Source: Amycolatopsis sp. QT-25 (lineage in GTDB: Bacteria; Actinomycetota; Actinomycetes; Mycobacteriales; Pseudonocardiaceae). Taken from it: a stretch of 64,000 nucleotides of DNA. The position numbers were made by a program, and so were the translations under genes. The stretch is taken from NCBI RefSeq assembly GCF_029369745.1, contig NZ_CP120210.1:5084001-5148000 (forward strand), in the 5' to 3' direction. The notes below the pieces were generated by a model that was not told the origin of the DNA, ran no database searches, and saw nothing but the letters and a program-made list of their open reading frames with translations. Positions 1-7,699 of the stretch are shown here, piece after piece. Numbering within the stretch: the stretch's first letter is position 1; every line of letters begins with the position of its first letter.

Positions 1-2
1 CC

Positions 3-161
3 ACCGCGACCGCGATCCGGGACCTGTTCGGCAACCCCACCTGGGGCGCGACCGACTGGGCGAGCACGCACGCGGTACCGCTGGCACTGCTCTGGCCCGC
101 CGCGCTCACCGCGATCTTCCTGCCCCTCGCGGCCAGGCAGTACCGCGCGCTGGGCCGGTGA
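3..161 (+). CDS. ABC-2 type transporter permease, C-terminal end (partial)
   Basis: The reading frame enters from the left edge and stops with TGA at 159-161. The visible 52 residues contain a hydrophobic segment (LALLWPAALTAIFLPLAARQ) followed by a short basic tail ending RALGR. This is how DrrB-like ABC-2 permeases of actinomycetes end: an ...LFGNP.. loop, a last membrane helix and a basic cytoplasmic tail. The partner ATPase would lie to the left of the window. Only the tail is seen, so family assignment rests on the loop and helix pattern. Confidence 0.6.
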   Translation, partial: TATAIRDLFGNPTWGATDWASTHAVPLALLWPAALTAIFLPLAARQYRALGR

Positions 162-166
162 GCGCG

Positions 167-412
167 CTACCGGCCCAGCGCGAGCTCGGCGTCTGGCTCC
201 GTTCCCGCGATCCGTAACGCCTCCACCAGTTCCCGGTACAGCGTGTCGGTGGCGAGCAGCCGCTCGTGACTGCCGCTGGCCCGCACGCGGCCGTCCTCCA
301 TCACCACGATGGTGTCCGCGTCGATCACCGTGGACAGCCGGTGCGCCACGGTGACCACGGCGCCCTCGCGGGCCCGCCGCCGGATGCAGTCGTGGATCGC
401 GCTGCTCCGGCT
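167..412 (-). pseudogene. ABC exporter ATP-binding domain, 3' remnant
   Basis: About 80 residues match the end of an MsbA/multidrug-type ABC exporter: a D-loop-like SRSSAIHDCIRRR, then VTVAHRLSTVIDADTIVVM, which carries the switch histidine, then EDGRVRASGSHERLLA and a helical tail. Walker A, the signature motif, Walker B and all membrane helices are absent. The similarity breaks off abruptly near 412, where the frame continues only as low-complexity translation. The fragment is convergent with the permease end to its left. It is read as a truncated leftover rather than a working gene. Confidence 0.7.
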
Positions 413-451
413 CATCGAACGCGGACACCGCGAAGGGTCGATCGACCGGCG

Positions 452-607
452 ATGGCGAAGGAATGGTTGCTGCAACTGCTGTGGAGCCTGCTCTACACCG
501 CCTGGGAGATGGTCCAGGAGAAGAAAGCCCCGAAGCACGATGCGCTCGGCTTGTGCCTGCGCAGCCTGGAGAAGATCATCGCGGTCGACTGGAGTCCTAC
601 GAAGTGA
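452..607 (+). CDS. Small hypothetical protein, 51 aa
   Basis: An ATG-initiated frame starts MAKEWLLQLLWSLLYTAW and ends DWSPTK. Third codon positions are overwhelmingly G or C, which supports coding. The N-terminal third is hydrophobic and tryptophan-rich, the rest is charged. A GAAGGG stretch lies about 14 bases upstream, too far for an ideal ribosome site. It sits just past the breakpoint of the ABC remnant, so it could be the tail of another broken gene. No family is recognised. Confidence 0.35.
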   Translation: MAKEWLLQLLWSLLYTAWEMVQEKKAPKHDALGLCLRSLEKIIAVDWSPTK

Positions 608-647
608 TGACGCGGACTCGTGCCGCTTCGAAGATCCTTGCCCGGTG

Positions 648-1559
648 ATGGAACAAACCGACGCGCGCCCGAACGTCGCCAGGGTCGCCCTCATCGGCGG
701 ACTCCTGGTCTTCGTCGCGGTGCCCGCGCTGCTGCTGGTGACCGGGCACGACACGATCAAACCGTCCACGGACTCGGAAAAGCGGCTTTCCCTCTGGGGC
801 GCGGTGATTCCCGCGCTGGCGGGGATCCTGCTGGTCCGCGCGATACCGCCCCGCGCTCCGTCGTTTCTCGTCGACGTCCGCGACCGCCGCGTACTGGGCC
901 GTCAGGCGAGCGCCTTGGCGCTCATCGCATTCCTGTGGCCACTCGCGCTGTTCGTCGTCGCCATCGTGGGAGATCAGGCTCGGCTGGTCCGCGACATTTG
1001 GGGTCTCGTCAAACCGGTCATGTACCTGATCCTGCCGCTGATCGCCCTGCGCCTGCTGCGGTCGCGGCAGGAACCGGATCCGTTCCGGCTCCGGACCACC
1101 TGGTGGCCGAGGGAAGGCTGGCGATGGCTCGCGCCGATCCCGGCGGTGGTGGCGTTCGGCTGGCTCCACGTGCTGGGCCCGTTTTCCGCCGCCCTCCCCA
1201 CCACCGCCGACTACCCGGATCCGGTCTATCTCGTGGTCGTCGCGACGCTGACGTTCTTCACCGCGAACGTGCTCGAAGAGGTCTTCTTCCGCGGCATGCT
1301 GCAAAGCCGGCTCGAGGCGCTTTTCGGGCGTTGGCCCGGAATCCTGCTGACGTCGCTGTTGTTCGCCTGGCTGCATCTGCCCACACACGGCCAGACCGGC
1401 TCACCTTGGACCGGGCTTCCGCTGACCCTGGGCGCGATCATCGCCTTCCAGGGGGTGCACGGGTTGTTCCTCGGCTACCTGTGGTCGCGCTACCGCAACC
1501 TGTGGGCTCAGGTGGCCGCGCACACCGCGATCAACACCTTGCCACTGCTGCTGATGTGA
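648..1559 (+). CDS. CPBP family intramembrane metalloprotease
   Basis: A polytopic membrane protein of 303 aa. The C-terminal half has the CPBP/Abi (CAAX protease and bacteriocin-processing) core: an EEVFFRGML motif (EExxxR) after a hydrophobic helix, then the second conserved histidine region around FAWLHLP, then the terminal GYLWSRYRNLWAQVAAHTAIN helix with the third histidine site. These residues form the metal site of the membrane glutamic-type protease family. About eight hydrophobic segments are visible. The ATG at 648 is chosen because the hydrophobic N-terminal helix begins about 12 residues later; a GTG lies one codon upstream. The gene is convergent with the alcohol dehydrogenase gene across a hairpin. 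The substrate is unknown. Confidence 0.85.
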   Translation: MEQTDARPNVARVALIGGLLVFVAVPALLLVTGHDTIKPSTDSEKRLSLWGAVIPALAGILLVRAIPPRAPSFLVDVRDRRVLGRQASALALIAFLWPLALFVVAIVGDQARLVRDIWGLVKPVMYLILPLIALRLLRSRQEPDPFRLRTTWWPREGWRWLAPIPAVVAFGWLHVLGPFSAALPTTADYPDPVYLVVVATLTFFTANVLEEVFFRGMLQSRLEALFGRWPGILLTSLLFAWLHLPTHGQTGSPWTGLPLTLGAIIAFQGVHGLFLGYLWSRYRNLWAQVAAHTAINTLPLLLM

Positions 1560-1565
1560 AGCGAC

Positions 1566-1596
1566 GGCCGGTCTTCCTCCGCGAGGAAGGCCGGCC
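1566..1596. terminator. Hairpin between convergent genes
   Basis: A 14-base stem with one G-U type mismatch and a CGC loop (GGCCGGtCTTCCTC / GAGGAAGgCCGGCC) lies seven bases after the CPBP protease stop. It is just beyond the stop of the convergent dehydrogenase. There is no U-tract, as is usual in high-GC actinomycetes. It probably terminates transcription in both directions. Confidence 0.55.
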
Positions 1597-1607
1597 GCCA
1601 CAAGGAT

Positions 1608-2657
1608 TTACGCGCCGATGGTCGCCGCGTCGATGACGAACCGGTAGCGGACGTCGCTGTTCTCGACCCGGTCGTAGGCCACGTTCACCTGGTCGGCGGA
1701 GATCGTCTCGATCTCGGCGCCGATGCCGTGCTCGGCGCAGAAGTCGAGCATCTCCTGGGTCTCGGCGATGCCGCCGATCATCGAACCGGCGAGCACCTTG
1801 TTCCCGCCGAGCAGTGAGAAGGCGTTGTAGGACAGCGGTTCGCCGGGCGCGCCGACGTTGACCATGGCCCCGCCGACCCGCAGCATGCCGAGGTAGGAGT
1901 CGATGGGCAGCGTCGCGGAAACGGTGTTGAGAATCAGATCGAAGCGGCCGCGCAGCGTCTGGAAGGTCGACGCGTCTCCAGTCGCGAAATAGTCCTTCGC
2001 GCCCAGCTTCAGGCCGTCCTCCTGCTTCTTCAGGCTCTGGCTGAGCACGGTGACGTCGGCGCCCATGGCGACCGCGATCTTGACCGCCATGTGGCCGAGC
2101 CCGCCGAGACCGACGACGGCGACCTTCTTGCCCGGTCCGGCGCCCCAGCGGTTCAGCGGAGAGTAGGTGGTGATGCCCGCGCACAGCAGCGGGGCGGCGA
2201 CGTCGAGGCCGATTCCTTCCGGGATCCGGCAGACGAAGCCGTCCTTCACGACGATCTGGCGGCTGTAGCCGCCGTAGGTGTTCTCGCCGTCGAAGCCGAC
2301 TCCGTTGTAGGTCTGGATGTTGCCCTCGCGGCAGAACTGCTCGGTGCCCGCGAGGCAGTACTCGCACTCGCCACAGGAGTCGACCATGCAGCCGACCCCG
2401 ACCCGAGCTCCGACCTGGTACTTCGTGACGCCGGAGCCGACCGCGGCGACGACGCCGGCGATCTCGTGGCCGGGCACCATCGGGAAGATCGCGCTGCCCC
2501 AGTCCTCCTTCACCTGGTGGATGTCGCTGTGGCAGATCCCCGCGTACGCGATGTCGATCAGCACGTCGTCCGGACGCAGGTCGCGACGCTCGATCGTCGT
2601 CGGCGACAGAGCGGCGCCCGGGGACGGCGCGGCGATGGCGTGCGTGGTCGTCGTCAT
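1608..2657 (-). CDS. Zinc-dependent alcohol dehydrogenase (cinnamyl alcohol dehydrogenase/YahK type)
   Basis: A 349-aa medium-chain dehydrogenase of normal family length that oxidises alcohols or reduces aldehydes with NAD(P). It has the catalytic zinc ligands (CHSDIHQVKEDWG near residue 40 and GHEIAGVV near 66), the four-cysteine structural zinc site (CGECEYCLAGTEQFC), and the Rossmann motif GLGGLGHMAVK in the middle. The overall pattern fits the broad-range YahK/AdhA/CAD group; the substrate cannot be set from sequence. The ATG at 2657 is divergent from a TetR gene. Two near-identical palindromes fill the spacer, so the gene is probably repressed by that regulator and induced by an aldehyde or related compound. 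Confidence 0.9.
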   Translation of the reverse strand: MTTTTHAIAAPSPGAALSPTTIERRDLRPDDVLIDIAYAGICHSDIHQVKEDWGSAIFPMVPGHEIAGVVAAVGSGVTKYQVGARVGVGCMVDSCGECEYCLAGTEQFCREGNIQTYNGVGFDGENTYGGYSRQIVVKDGFVCRIPEGIGLDVAAPLLCAGITTYSPLNRWGAGPGKKVAVVGLGGLGHMAVKIAVAMGADVTVLSQSLKKQEDGLKLGAKDYFATGDASTFQTLRGRFDLILNTVSATLPIDSYLGMLRVGGAMVNVGAPGEPLSYNAFSLLGGNKVLAGSMIGGIAETQEMLDFCAEHGIGAEIETISADQVNVAYDRVENSDVRYRFVIDAATIGA

Positions 2658-2685
2658 GAAACCCTCCGAGAAACAGTGAGACCAT

Positions 2686-2724
2686 GTAAGAGGTCACTTA
2701 CAACCAGCGTAAGTGGGCTCTTAC
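2686..2724. promoter_or_regulatory. Two tandem TetR-type operators in the divergent intergenic region
   Basis: GTAAGAGGTCACTTAC (2686-2701) and GTAAGTGGGCTCTTAC (2709-2724) are both imperfect palindromes with identical GTAAG/CTTAC ends. They match each other at 13 of 16 positions when one is inverted. Starts are 23 bp apart, about two helical turns. They lie between the dehydrogenase and tetR starts, a typical arrangement for a regulator controlling itself and its neighbour. Confidence 0.75.
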
Positions 2725-2757
2725 CTATTCCGCGACCGGAACGGTGTGATCCACGAC

Positions 2758-3348
2758 ATGGGCGGCAAGTACCATCACGGCGACCTCCGTGCCGAACTCG
2801 TACGAGTCTCGCTCGACTTGATCGCCGAACGGGGTTTGGGCGCGTTCTCCGTCGCCGAGGTCGCCAGGCGCGCGAAAGTCAGCCCTGGCGCGCCGTACCG
2901 GCATTTCCGGGACAAGGAAACCCTGATGGCCGCGATCGCGACCGAAGTCGCCTGCCGGCTGGCCGGCAAGGTGCGCGACGCCGTCGAGGCCGAGAGCGAG
3001 CCCGTCGCCGCGCTCGCCGCGGCCGCCGGGGCGTACACGGAGTACCTGATCGAACACCGGGCCGGGATGAACGTCATCTACGCGGACGGCCTGCAGGGAC
3101 CGGAGCACGCCGATCTGCACGAGCAGACCCGTCGTTTGACCGACCAGTTCGTCATGCTCTGCCTCACCGTCACCGATCGGCCGCAGGACGGGCTCGAACT
3201 GATGGAGCAGTTGTTCACCCAGGCGCACGGCTACGGCACGTTCCATCTCGACGGGGTCTTCACGAAACAGGGCTACTCGAAGGAAATCGTCGTCCGGAAG
3301 TCGGTCGAGGCGGCGCGCGTGGCCATCGAGGGCCGCCGGAAAAGGTGA
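2758..3348 (+). CDS. TetR/AcrR family regulator
   Basis: About 196 aa. The N-terminal helix-turn-helix reads GKYHHGDLRAELV.. ..VAEVARRAKVSPGAPYRHFRDKETLMAAIA, the usual TetR DNA-binding pattern with the YRHF recognition helix. It is followed by an all-helical ligand domain. The ATG at 2758 is preferred because an upstream in-frame GTG at 2713 lies inside the second operator palindrome. The gene is divergent from the zinc alcohol dehydrogenase and probably represses both genes through the operators at 2686-2724. The ligand is unknown. Confidence 0.85.
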   Translation: MGGKYHHGDLRAELVRVSLDLIAERGLGAFSVAEVARRAKVSPGAPYRHFRDKETLMAAIATEVACRLAGKVRDAVEAESEPVAALAAAAGAYTEYLIEHRAGMNVIYADGLQGPEHADLHEQTRRLTDQFVMLCLTVTDRPQDGLELMEQLFTQAHGYGTFHLDGVFTKQGYSKEIVVRKSVEAARVAIEGRRKR

Positions 3349-3481
3349 CATGAGAACCGCGTGAGCATCGCGCCAGACGTCACATCCCGGCGGGAACCGA
3401 GCCGTCATACGAGCACTTCGGCGATCCGCCCAGGCCGTCGCGAAGACTTTGCCATTTCGGCGGCGCGCCGCACCGCCCGAG

Positions 3482-3943
3482 TCAGTTCGGGAAGTGCCTT
3501 CCGCGCACACGCGGGAGCGCTTCCGGACAGCCGCCGTCGCAGCGGATGTGCGCCCACACGATCTTCCCGCCACGCACCGACTCACGCCGGACGCCCCACT
3601 GCACCGCCACCCCGTCGACGACGAGCAGCCCCCGCCCGCGGGAATCCTCGATCTGCGAACGGCGCGCCCGCGGTTGCTCGACGCTGACGTCCGCGACTTC
3701 GATGCGGACGGCGCACGGTGTCACGCCGCGCCAAAGCTGGATGAGACGTGCCCCGCCCCCGTGCACGTAGGCGTTGGCGACGAGTTCGGTCGCCGCCAGC
3801 AGGACGTCGTCACGATGCCCCTCCCCGAAATCGGGAAGGCAGCTGACGACCCATGCTCGGATGTCGGGCAAGGCGCGAGGCGTCGTGGCGCGCAGGTCGA
3901 GCATCCAGGTACCCGGCGTCGGATGCTCCGCGATACTGATCAT
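3482..3943 (-). CDS. ATP-binding protein, RsbW-like anti-sigma regulatory kinase domain
   Basis: A 153-aa single-domain HATPase_c protein. The N box (ATELVANAYVHGG, near residue 55) and a G box (DSRGRGLLVVDGVA, near 105) are present, in the order found in the many small actinomycete relatives of RsbW/SpoIIAB. Some of these act on sigma factors or anti-anti-sigma proteins. The ATG at 3943 follows a purine-rich GGAAGGG about eight bases upstream. No cognate sigma or STAS gene is adjacent, so its partner is unknown. It lies downstream of the tetR/methyltransferase operon, with about 100 bases between. Confidence 0.8.
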   Translation of the reverse strand: MISIAEHPTPGTWMLDLRATTPRALPDIRAWVVSCLPDFGEGHRDDVLLAATELVANAYVHGGGARLIQLWRGVTPCAVRIEVADVSVEQPRARRSQIEDSRGRGLLVVDGVAVQWGVRRESVRGGKIVWAHIRCDGGCPEALPRVRGRHFPN

Positions 3944-4044
3944 GGAGCCACCCTTCCCGTTGCCCGCGACCTCCCTGCTGAAGTCGCACAATCGGGTTAC
4001 CCCGAACATTCGCCGATCAACCCGTTTCGGAGCCGGCACTCCGA

Positions 4045-4656
4045 TCACCGGGCCGCGAGACCCTCCAGCACCGTCTTGACCACGGCTTTCACCTCCGGCG
4101 AAACGGTCACCGACGGGCCGTGCGGGAGCAGAGCGGAGAGCACCGTTTCGTGGCAGACGCCGACCAGCATCGCCACCGCCGCGTCCACATCGCCGTCCAG
4201 TCTGCCGAGTTCCTTTTCCGCCCGCAGGTATCCGGCGAGACGATCGCGCCAGAGCTCGCCGTCGCCCGTCCGTTCCCCGAACCGCGCGAGCACGACGGGG
4301 CGAGCGAGAAGCCCGGCGAACGCGGGCAGGATCTCCTTGTGCAGAGCCAACCCATACGTGAGCTGCGCGCGGAGATTGGCCTCGACCGTAGCCGAACCTG
4401 GCTCGGGCAGCTCGCCGAGCCCGTCTTCGGCCCTCCGCACGTGTTCGGCCAAGGCTTCGGCCAGCAATTCCTCCTTGTCGGCGAAATGGTTGTACAGCAC
4501 GCCATCGGCGACTCCCGCCGCACGCGCGATCGCCCGCACCGTGAGTTCCGCGGTCCCGTGCGCGGAGATCAGGTCCGCGGCGGTGCCGATCAGGTGCTCG
4601 CGCAGGCTCCGGCCGTCTTCCGTGTGGCGCAGGGCGGCCGCTTTTCTCGGTGCCAT
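4045..4656 (-). CDS. TetR family regulator (methyltransferase operon)
   Basis: About 203 aa. The helix-turn-helix is visible as TVRAIARAAGVADGVLYNHFADKEELLAEALAEH, with the YNHF recognition helix. The C-terminal ligand domain is helical. Its ATG (4656) overlaps the stop of the restored methyltransferase frame by one base (TGATG), so the two are co-transcribed and translationally coupled. Two abutting palindromes upstream of the methyltransferase (5509-5538) are the likely sites through which it represses the operon. An in-frame upstream start is possible, but MAPRKAAALRH gives a normal TetR N terminus. Confidence 0.85.
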   Translation of the reverse strand: MAPRKAAALRHTEDGRSLREHLIGTAADLISAHGTAELTVRAIARAAGVADGVLYNHFADKEELLAEALAEHVRRAEDGLGELPEPGSATVEANLRAQLTYGLALHKEILPAFAGLLARPVVLARFGERTGDGELWRDRLAGYLRAEKELGRLDGDVDAAVAMLVGVCHETVLSALLPHGPSVTVSPEVKAVVKTVLEGLAAR

Positions 4657-5490
4657 CAGGATTTCGCCCTGACCAGCCAGGCGGCGCCGCGCAGCCGGAC
4701 ACCACCGGATCCCGCACAAGGCTTTAGCGCGGCCGAAAGCGCTTCTCGTGCACTGTTCGCCGCTTCGGCGCTCACCTGGCCGAGGTGGTATTCGACCGGA
4801 CCCCAGTCCGCGATGAACCTCGCCGCGTCGGGTACGTCAGCTCCCCAGATCTGGTCGGCCTCGACATGGTCGCAGGCGACATCGAGGAAGCGGCGCCGGT
4901 CAGCACCGAGCGAACCCGCGCCGGATCGGCGAACGCCGTCGGTCCCGTGCCGTCCTCACCGGTCGGGGTCGGCAGAAATGGCGCCAGTGCCCCGAAAACG
5001 GTACCGAGATCGGTTCCGGCGAGCGCGGTCATGCACAGAAAAGCGAGCCTGCCGCCCGGTTTCAGCGCCCGGCGGACATTCGCGAAAGCGGCGACCGGAT
5101 CGGCGGAGAACGTCACCGCGAACCGGCTGAGCGCGACGTCGGAAACCCCGTCCCCGAACGGGAAGACCTGGGCGTCGCCCTGATCGAACACCACGTTCGC
5201 GACACCTTCCGCCTCCGCGCGCGCCCGTGCCGTGGCGAGCATCGGCGCGGACAGGTCGATCCCGGTCGCGCCCCCCCGAGCGGAGCACGGACGGCGGCGA
5301 GCCGGGTGACCTGCCCGTTGCCGCAGCCGATGTCGAGCACCCGGTCCCGCTCGCCGATTCCGGCGGCGTCGAACAGGAACCGGTTGAATCCGCCGTTCAC
5401 CGCGTCGTAGCGCTCGTCGTGTGCGGCCCAGTGCCGTCCCTCGTAGCCGTTCCACGCCTCCGCCTGCGCGGTGTTGACGATACCGGACAC
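4656..5490 (-). pseudogene. Class I SAM-dependent methyltransferase with two frameshifts
   Basis: Read from a GTG at 5490 with GGAAGGGG upstream, the first part gives motif I (VLDIGCGNGQVTRLAA). Near the run of seven C at 5271-5277 the frame breaks. It resumes one frame over as ATGIDLSAPMLATARARAEAEG.. ..VFDQGDAQVFPF.. ..ALKPGGRLAFLCM, the usual ubiE/COQ5-like order. A second break near 4889-4896 shifts into FLDVACDHVEADQIWG and the typical GVRLRGAAWLV end. Each break is repaired by adding one base. The restored protein is about 278 aa, the usual length. It could be a true pseudogene, or an intact gene with two base-calling errors. The TetR stop/start overlap argues that the original gene was intact. 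Confidence 0.75.
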
Positions 5491-5508
5491 AGCAGCACCC
5501 CTTCCGTC

Positions 5509-5538
5509 ATGAACGCGCGTTCATGAACACGTGTTCAT
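5509..5538. promoter_or_regulatory. Two abutting 16-bp palindromic operators
   Basis: ATGAACGCGCGTTCAT (5509-5524) and ATGAACACGTGTTCAT (5523-5538) are both perfect palindromes and share two bases. They lie about 20 bases upstream of the methyltransferase GTG, overlapping the expected core promoter. The form fits TetR dimer sites, so autoregulation by the downstream tetR gene is likely. Confidence 0.75.
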
Positions 5539-5568
5539 ATGGGGGGGGAGTGAGTCTGACGTCAAGCG

Positions 5569-6939
5569 TCACGTGACTCTCAGCGGTAGCCGGGCGACCA
5601 GCCGCGCGCCGGAGGCGCCGTCCTCCGCCCGAAGCGATCCACCGTGCCGGACGGCGATGTCCCGCGCGAGTGTGAGACCGAGACCCGTACCTCCCGCGTC
5701 CCGCGCGCGAGCGTCGTCGAGCCGGGCGAACCGATCGAAGACACGCTCGCGATCGGCGGCGGGGATGCCGGGGCCGTCGTCGAGGACTTCGAGGACCGCC
5801 TCCCCCGCCTCGCGCCGGAGCCGGACCGTGACGGACGACCGCGCGTGCCGCACGGCGTTGTCGAGCAGGTTCCGCAGCAGGCGTTCCAGCTGGACGGGTT
5901 CACCCGCCACCGGCGCCGGTCCGTTCACATCGGACACGACCGCGGGGCCGGGTTCGAGCGCGCGTTCGGCGACCTGCTCCCCCACCACGTCGGCGAGGTC
6001 GACGGCGGCTTCCGGGATGCCGGCGGGGTCGACCGCAAGCTGGAGGAGGTCCGCCGTGATGCGCTGGAGCCGCTGGACGTCGAGCAACGACCGGTGGGCG
6101 ACGCCGGGCCAATCGGCGCGATCGGCGTGGGTGAGCGCGACCTCCAGTCCGGCGCGGAGGTTCGCCAGCGGGCTGCGCAGCTCGTGGCTGGCGTCCGCGA
6201 TGAACCGTTCCTGTTGGTCGTAAGCCTGCTGGAGCCGGTCCAGGGTCTCGTTCATGGTGGTCGCCAGGCGGGCGATCTCGTCACGGGACGGTGGTACCGG
6301 CACCCGGCGGTCGAGTCTGCTCCCGCTGACCTCGGCCAGTTCCCGGCGGATCGCCTCCACCGGCCGCAGTGCCCGCCCCGCCGCGAGCCACGCGGCGAGC
6401 GCGGTGATCAGCACCGCGAGCGGGACGAAGAAGACCAGGGTGTCGTCGAAGGTCCCCAACGTCCGAAGCGTCTCCCACGGCGACACGAACAGGTGGACGG
6501 TGAAGCGGCGCCCGCCGCGGTCGGTCACCTTGCCCACCACGGTGTACTCGCGGTATTCACGCCAATGGGGATGGTCACCGGGTTCGAGCGTGGCCTTCGT
6601 GGTGATCGTCCAGTCCGCGGGTGCCCCGGCGGGCGCGGGCGGCAGCGGCGTCCACCCGGGATCCCAGCGACGGAGTTCCTCGCTGCCCGCCACTGCCTTG
6701 CCGGACTCGTCGACCACTTCGAACAGCGCGTCGCCGTAGAGCGCCGGTGGCTGCCCGGCACGGTAGGCGTCGGCGAGGCCGTCCAGCTGGACTCGTGTCG
6801 CGGCCACGGCACTGACCGACAATTGCTTGCTCAGCAGTTCTCGGGTGCCCAGCCAGCCGAGGCCGAACACGACCGCACAGAGCAGGGCGGCCGAAAGCGC
6901 GGTGCTCCGGCGTACCGAGGAAGGCCACGACCCGCTCAT
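5569..6939 (-). CDS. Sensor histidine kinase (HAMP, HisKA, HATPase)
   Basis: 456 aa. A membrane helix at about residues 12-32 is followed by an extracytoplasmic region of roughly 120 aa and a second helix (VFFVPLAVLITALAAWLAAG). Then come a HAMP linker ending RLATTMNETLDRLQQAYD, the phospho-acceptor box (FIADASHELRSPLANLRAGLE), the N box (RNLLDNAVRHA) and the G boxes (DDGPGIPAADRERVFDRF and GGTGLGLTLARDIA). This is a complete orthodox kinase. Its ATG overlaps the stop of the response regulator gene (ATGA), so the two are coupled. The divergent ABC exporter is its probable target. The signal is unknown; such pairs often sense cell-envelope stress or peptide antibiotics. Confidence 0.9.
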   Translation of the reverse strand: MSGSWPSSVRRSTALSAALLCAVVFGLGWLGTRELLSKQLSVSAVAATRVQLDGLADAYRAGQPPALYGDALFEVVDESGKAVAGSEELRRWDPGWTPLPPAPAGAPADWTITTKATLEPGDHPHWREYREYTVVGKVTDRGGRRFTVHLFVSPWETLRTLGTFDDTLVFFVPLAVLITALAAWLAAGRALRPVEAIRRELAEVSGSRLDRRVPVPPSRDEIARLATTMNETLDRLQQAYDQQERFIADASHELRSPLANLRAGLEVALTHADRADWPGVAHRSLLDVQRLQRITADLLQLAVDPAGIPEAAVDLADVVGEQVAERALEPGPAVVSDVNGPAPVAGEPVQLERLLRNLLDNAVRHARSSVTVRLRREAGEAVLEVLDDGPGIPAADRERVFDRFARLDDARARDAGGTGLGLTLARDIAVRHGGSLRAEDGASGARLVARLPLRVT

Positions 6940-7607
6940 CCGTCCTCCAGCCGGTACCCCGCGCCACGCACGGTCGCGATGGTGCGCCGTCCGAACGGCG
7001 TGTCCAGTTTGCGCCGCAGCGCGCTCACGTAGACCTCGACGATGTTGGGATCGCCCCGGTAGGCCAGATCCCAGACCTGCTCGAGGATCTCCCGTTTCGT
7101 CACCAGTTGCCCGCCGTGGCGCAGCAGGCATTCGAGGACCGCGAACTCCTTGGTGGTCAACGACACCGGCGTCCCGGCCCGGCGGCACGTCCGCTTCGCC
7201 GGGTCGAGTACGAGGTCCCCGAACTCCAGCACGCCCGCCGTGCCTGCCCCACCCCGGCGCAGGAGCGCCCGCAGCCGGGCGGTGAGCACGACGTAGGAGA
7301 ACGGCTTGCTCAGGTAGTCGTCGGCTCCGGTGTCGAGCGCCTCGGCTTCGTCGTACTCGCCGTTCTTCGCCGTCAGCATGAGGATCGGCGTGGTGATGCC
7401 GCGCTCCCGCAGTGCCGCGCAGACACGGTAGCCGTTGAGCTTCGGCAGCATGATGTCCAGGATGATCACCTGATACGGGTACAGCTGCGCGAGTTCGAGC
7501 CCTTCCAGGCCGTCGTGGGCGAGGTCGACCGCGTAGCCGTCGGCCTCGAGTCCCCATTGGAGGGTCTCGGCCAACCGCCTTTCGTCTTCCACCACGAGCA
7601 CGCGCAT
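6936..7607 (-). CDS. OmpR/PhoB family response regulator
   Basis: 223 aa from ATG 7607. The receiver domain starts MRVLVVEDERRLAETL, with acidic pocket E7/D8, the phospho-acceptor at about D51 (VIILDIMLP), a conserved threonine (LMLTAKN) and lysine (LSKPFSY). The C-terminal winged helix shows LTTKEFAVLECLLRHGGQLVTKREILEQVW and ends RGAGYRLEDG. The gene is the first of a two-gene operon with the kinase (ATGA overlap). It is divergent from an ABC transporter, and three direct TTCAGG repeats spaced like OmpR-type sites lie in the shared promoter region. Confidence 0.92.
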   Translation of the reverse strand: MRVLVVEDERRLAETLQWGLEADGYAVDLAHDGLEGLELAQLYPYQVIILDIMLPKLNGYRVCAALRERGITTPILMLTAKNGEYDEAEALDTGADDYLSKPFSYVVLTARLRALLRRGGAGTAGVLEFGDLVLDPAKRTCRRAGTPVSLTTKEFAVLECLLRHGGQLVTKREILEQVWDLAYRGDPNIVEVYVSALRRKLDTPFGRRTIATVRGAGYRLEDG

Positions 7608-7650
7608 GACCCGATCTTCGCAGATCACCGCCTGGGTTCCTGAAGCGTTC

Positions 7651-7677
7651 TTCAGGTTGTTTCAGGAACCGTTCAGG
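7651..7677. promoter_or_regulatory. Three phased TTCAGG direct repeats, likely response-regulator binding site
   Basis: TTCAGG occurs at 7651, 7661 and 7672, that is 10 and 11 bp apart on one helix face. An inverted CCTGAA lies at 7639. They are in the 92-bp gap between the response regulator and the ABC transporter starts. OmpR-family regulators bind tandem direct repeats with this spacing, so the site probably couples the two-component system to both divergent operons. Confidence 0.7.
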
Positions 7678-7699
7678 TGCCTCCGGCCATGATCCCGGT

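Noticed and set aside
597..1388. Long minus-strand frame opposite the CPBP protease gene
   Set aside because: Very rich in D, R, Q, E and G with no hydrophobic core or motif; it is the usual antisense shadow of a high-GC gene, and the plus-strand protein has clear family motifs.
2713..2757. GTG start at 2713 for the tetR gene
   Set aside because: It lies inside the second operator palindrome and the added residues are not TetR-like; ATG 2758 begins the conserved part.
3349..3481. Possible small minus-strand remnant between the first tetR and the RsbW-like gene
   Set aside because: A frame reading ALPELTRAVRRAAEMAKSSR is coding-like, but it is only about 30 residues and matches nothing recognisable.
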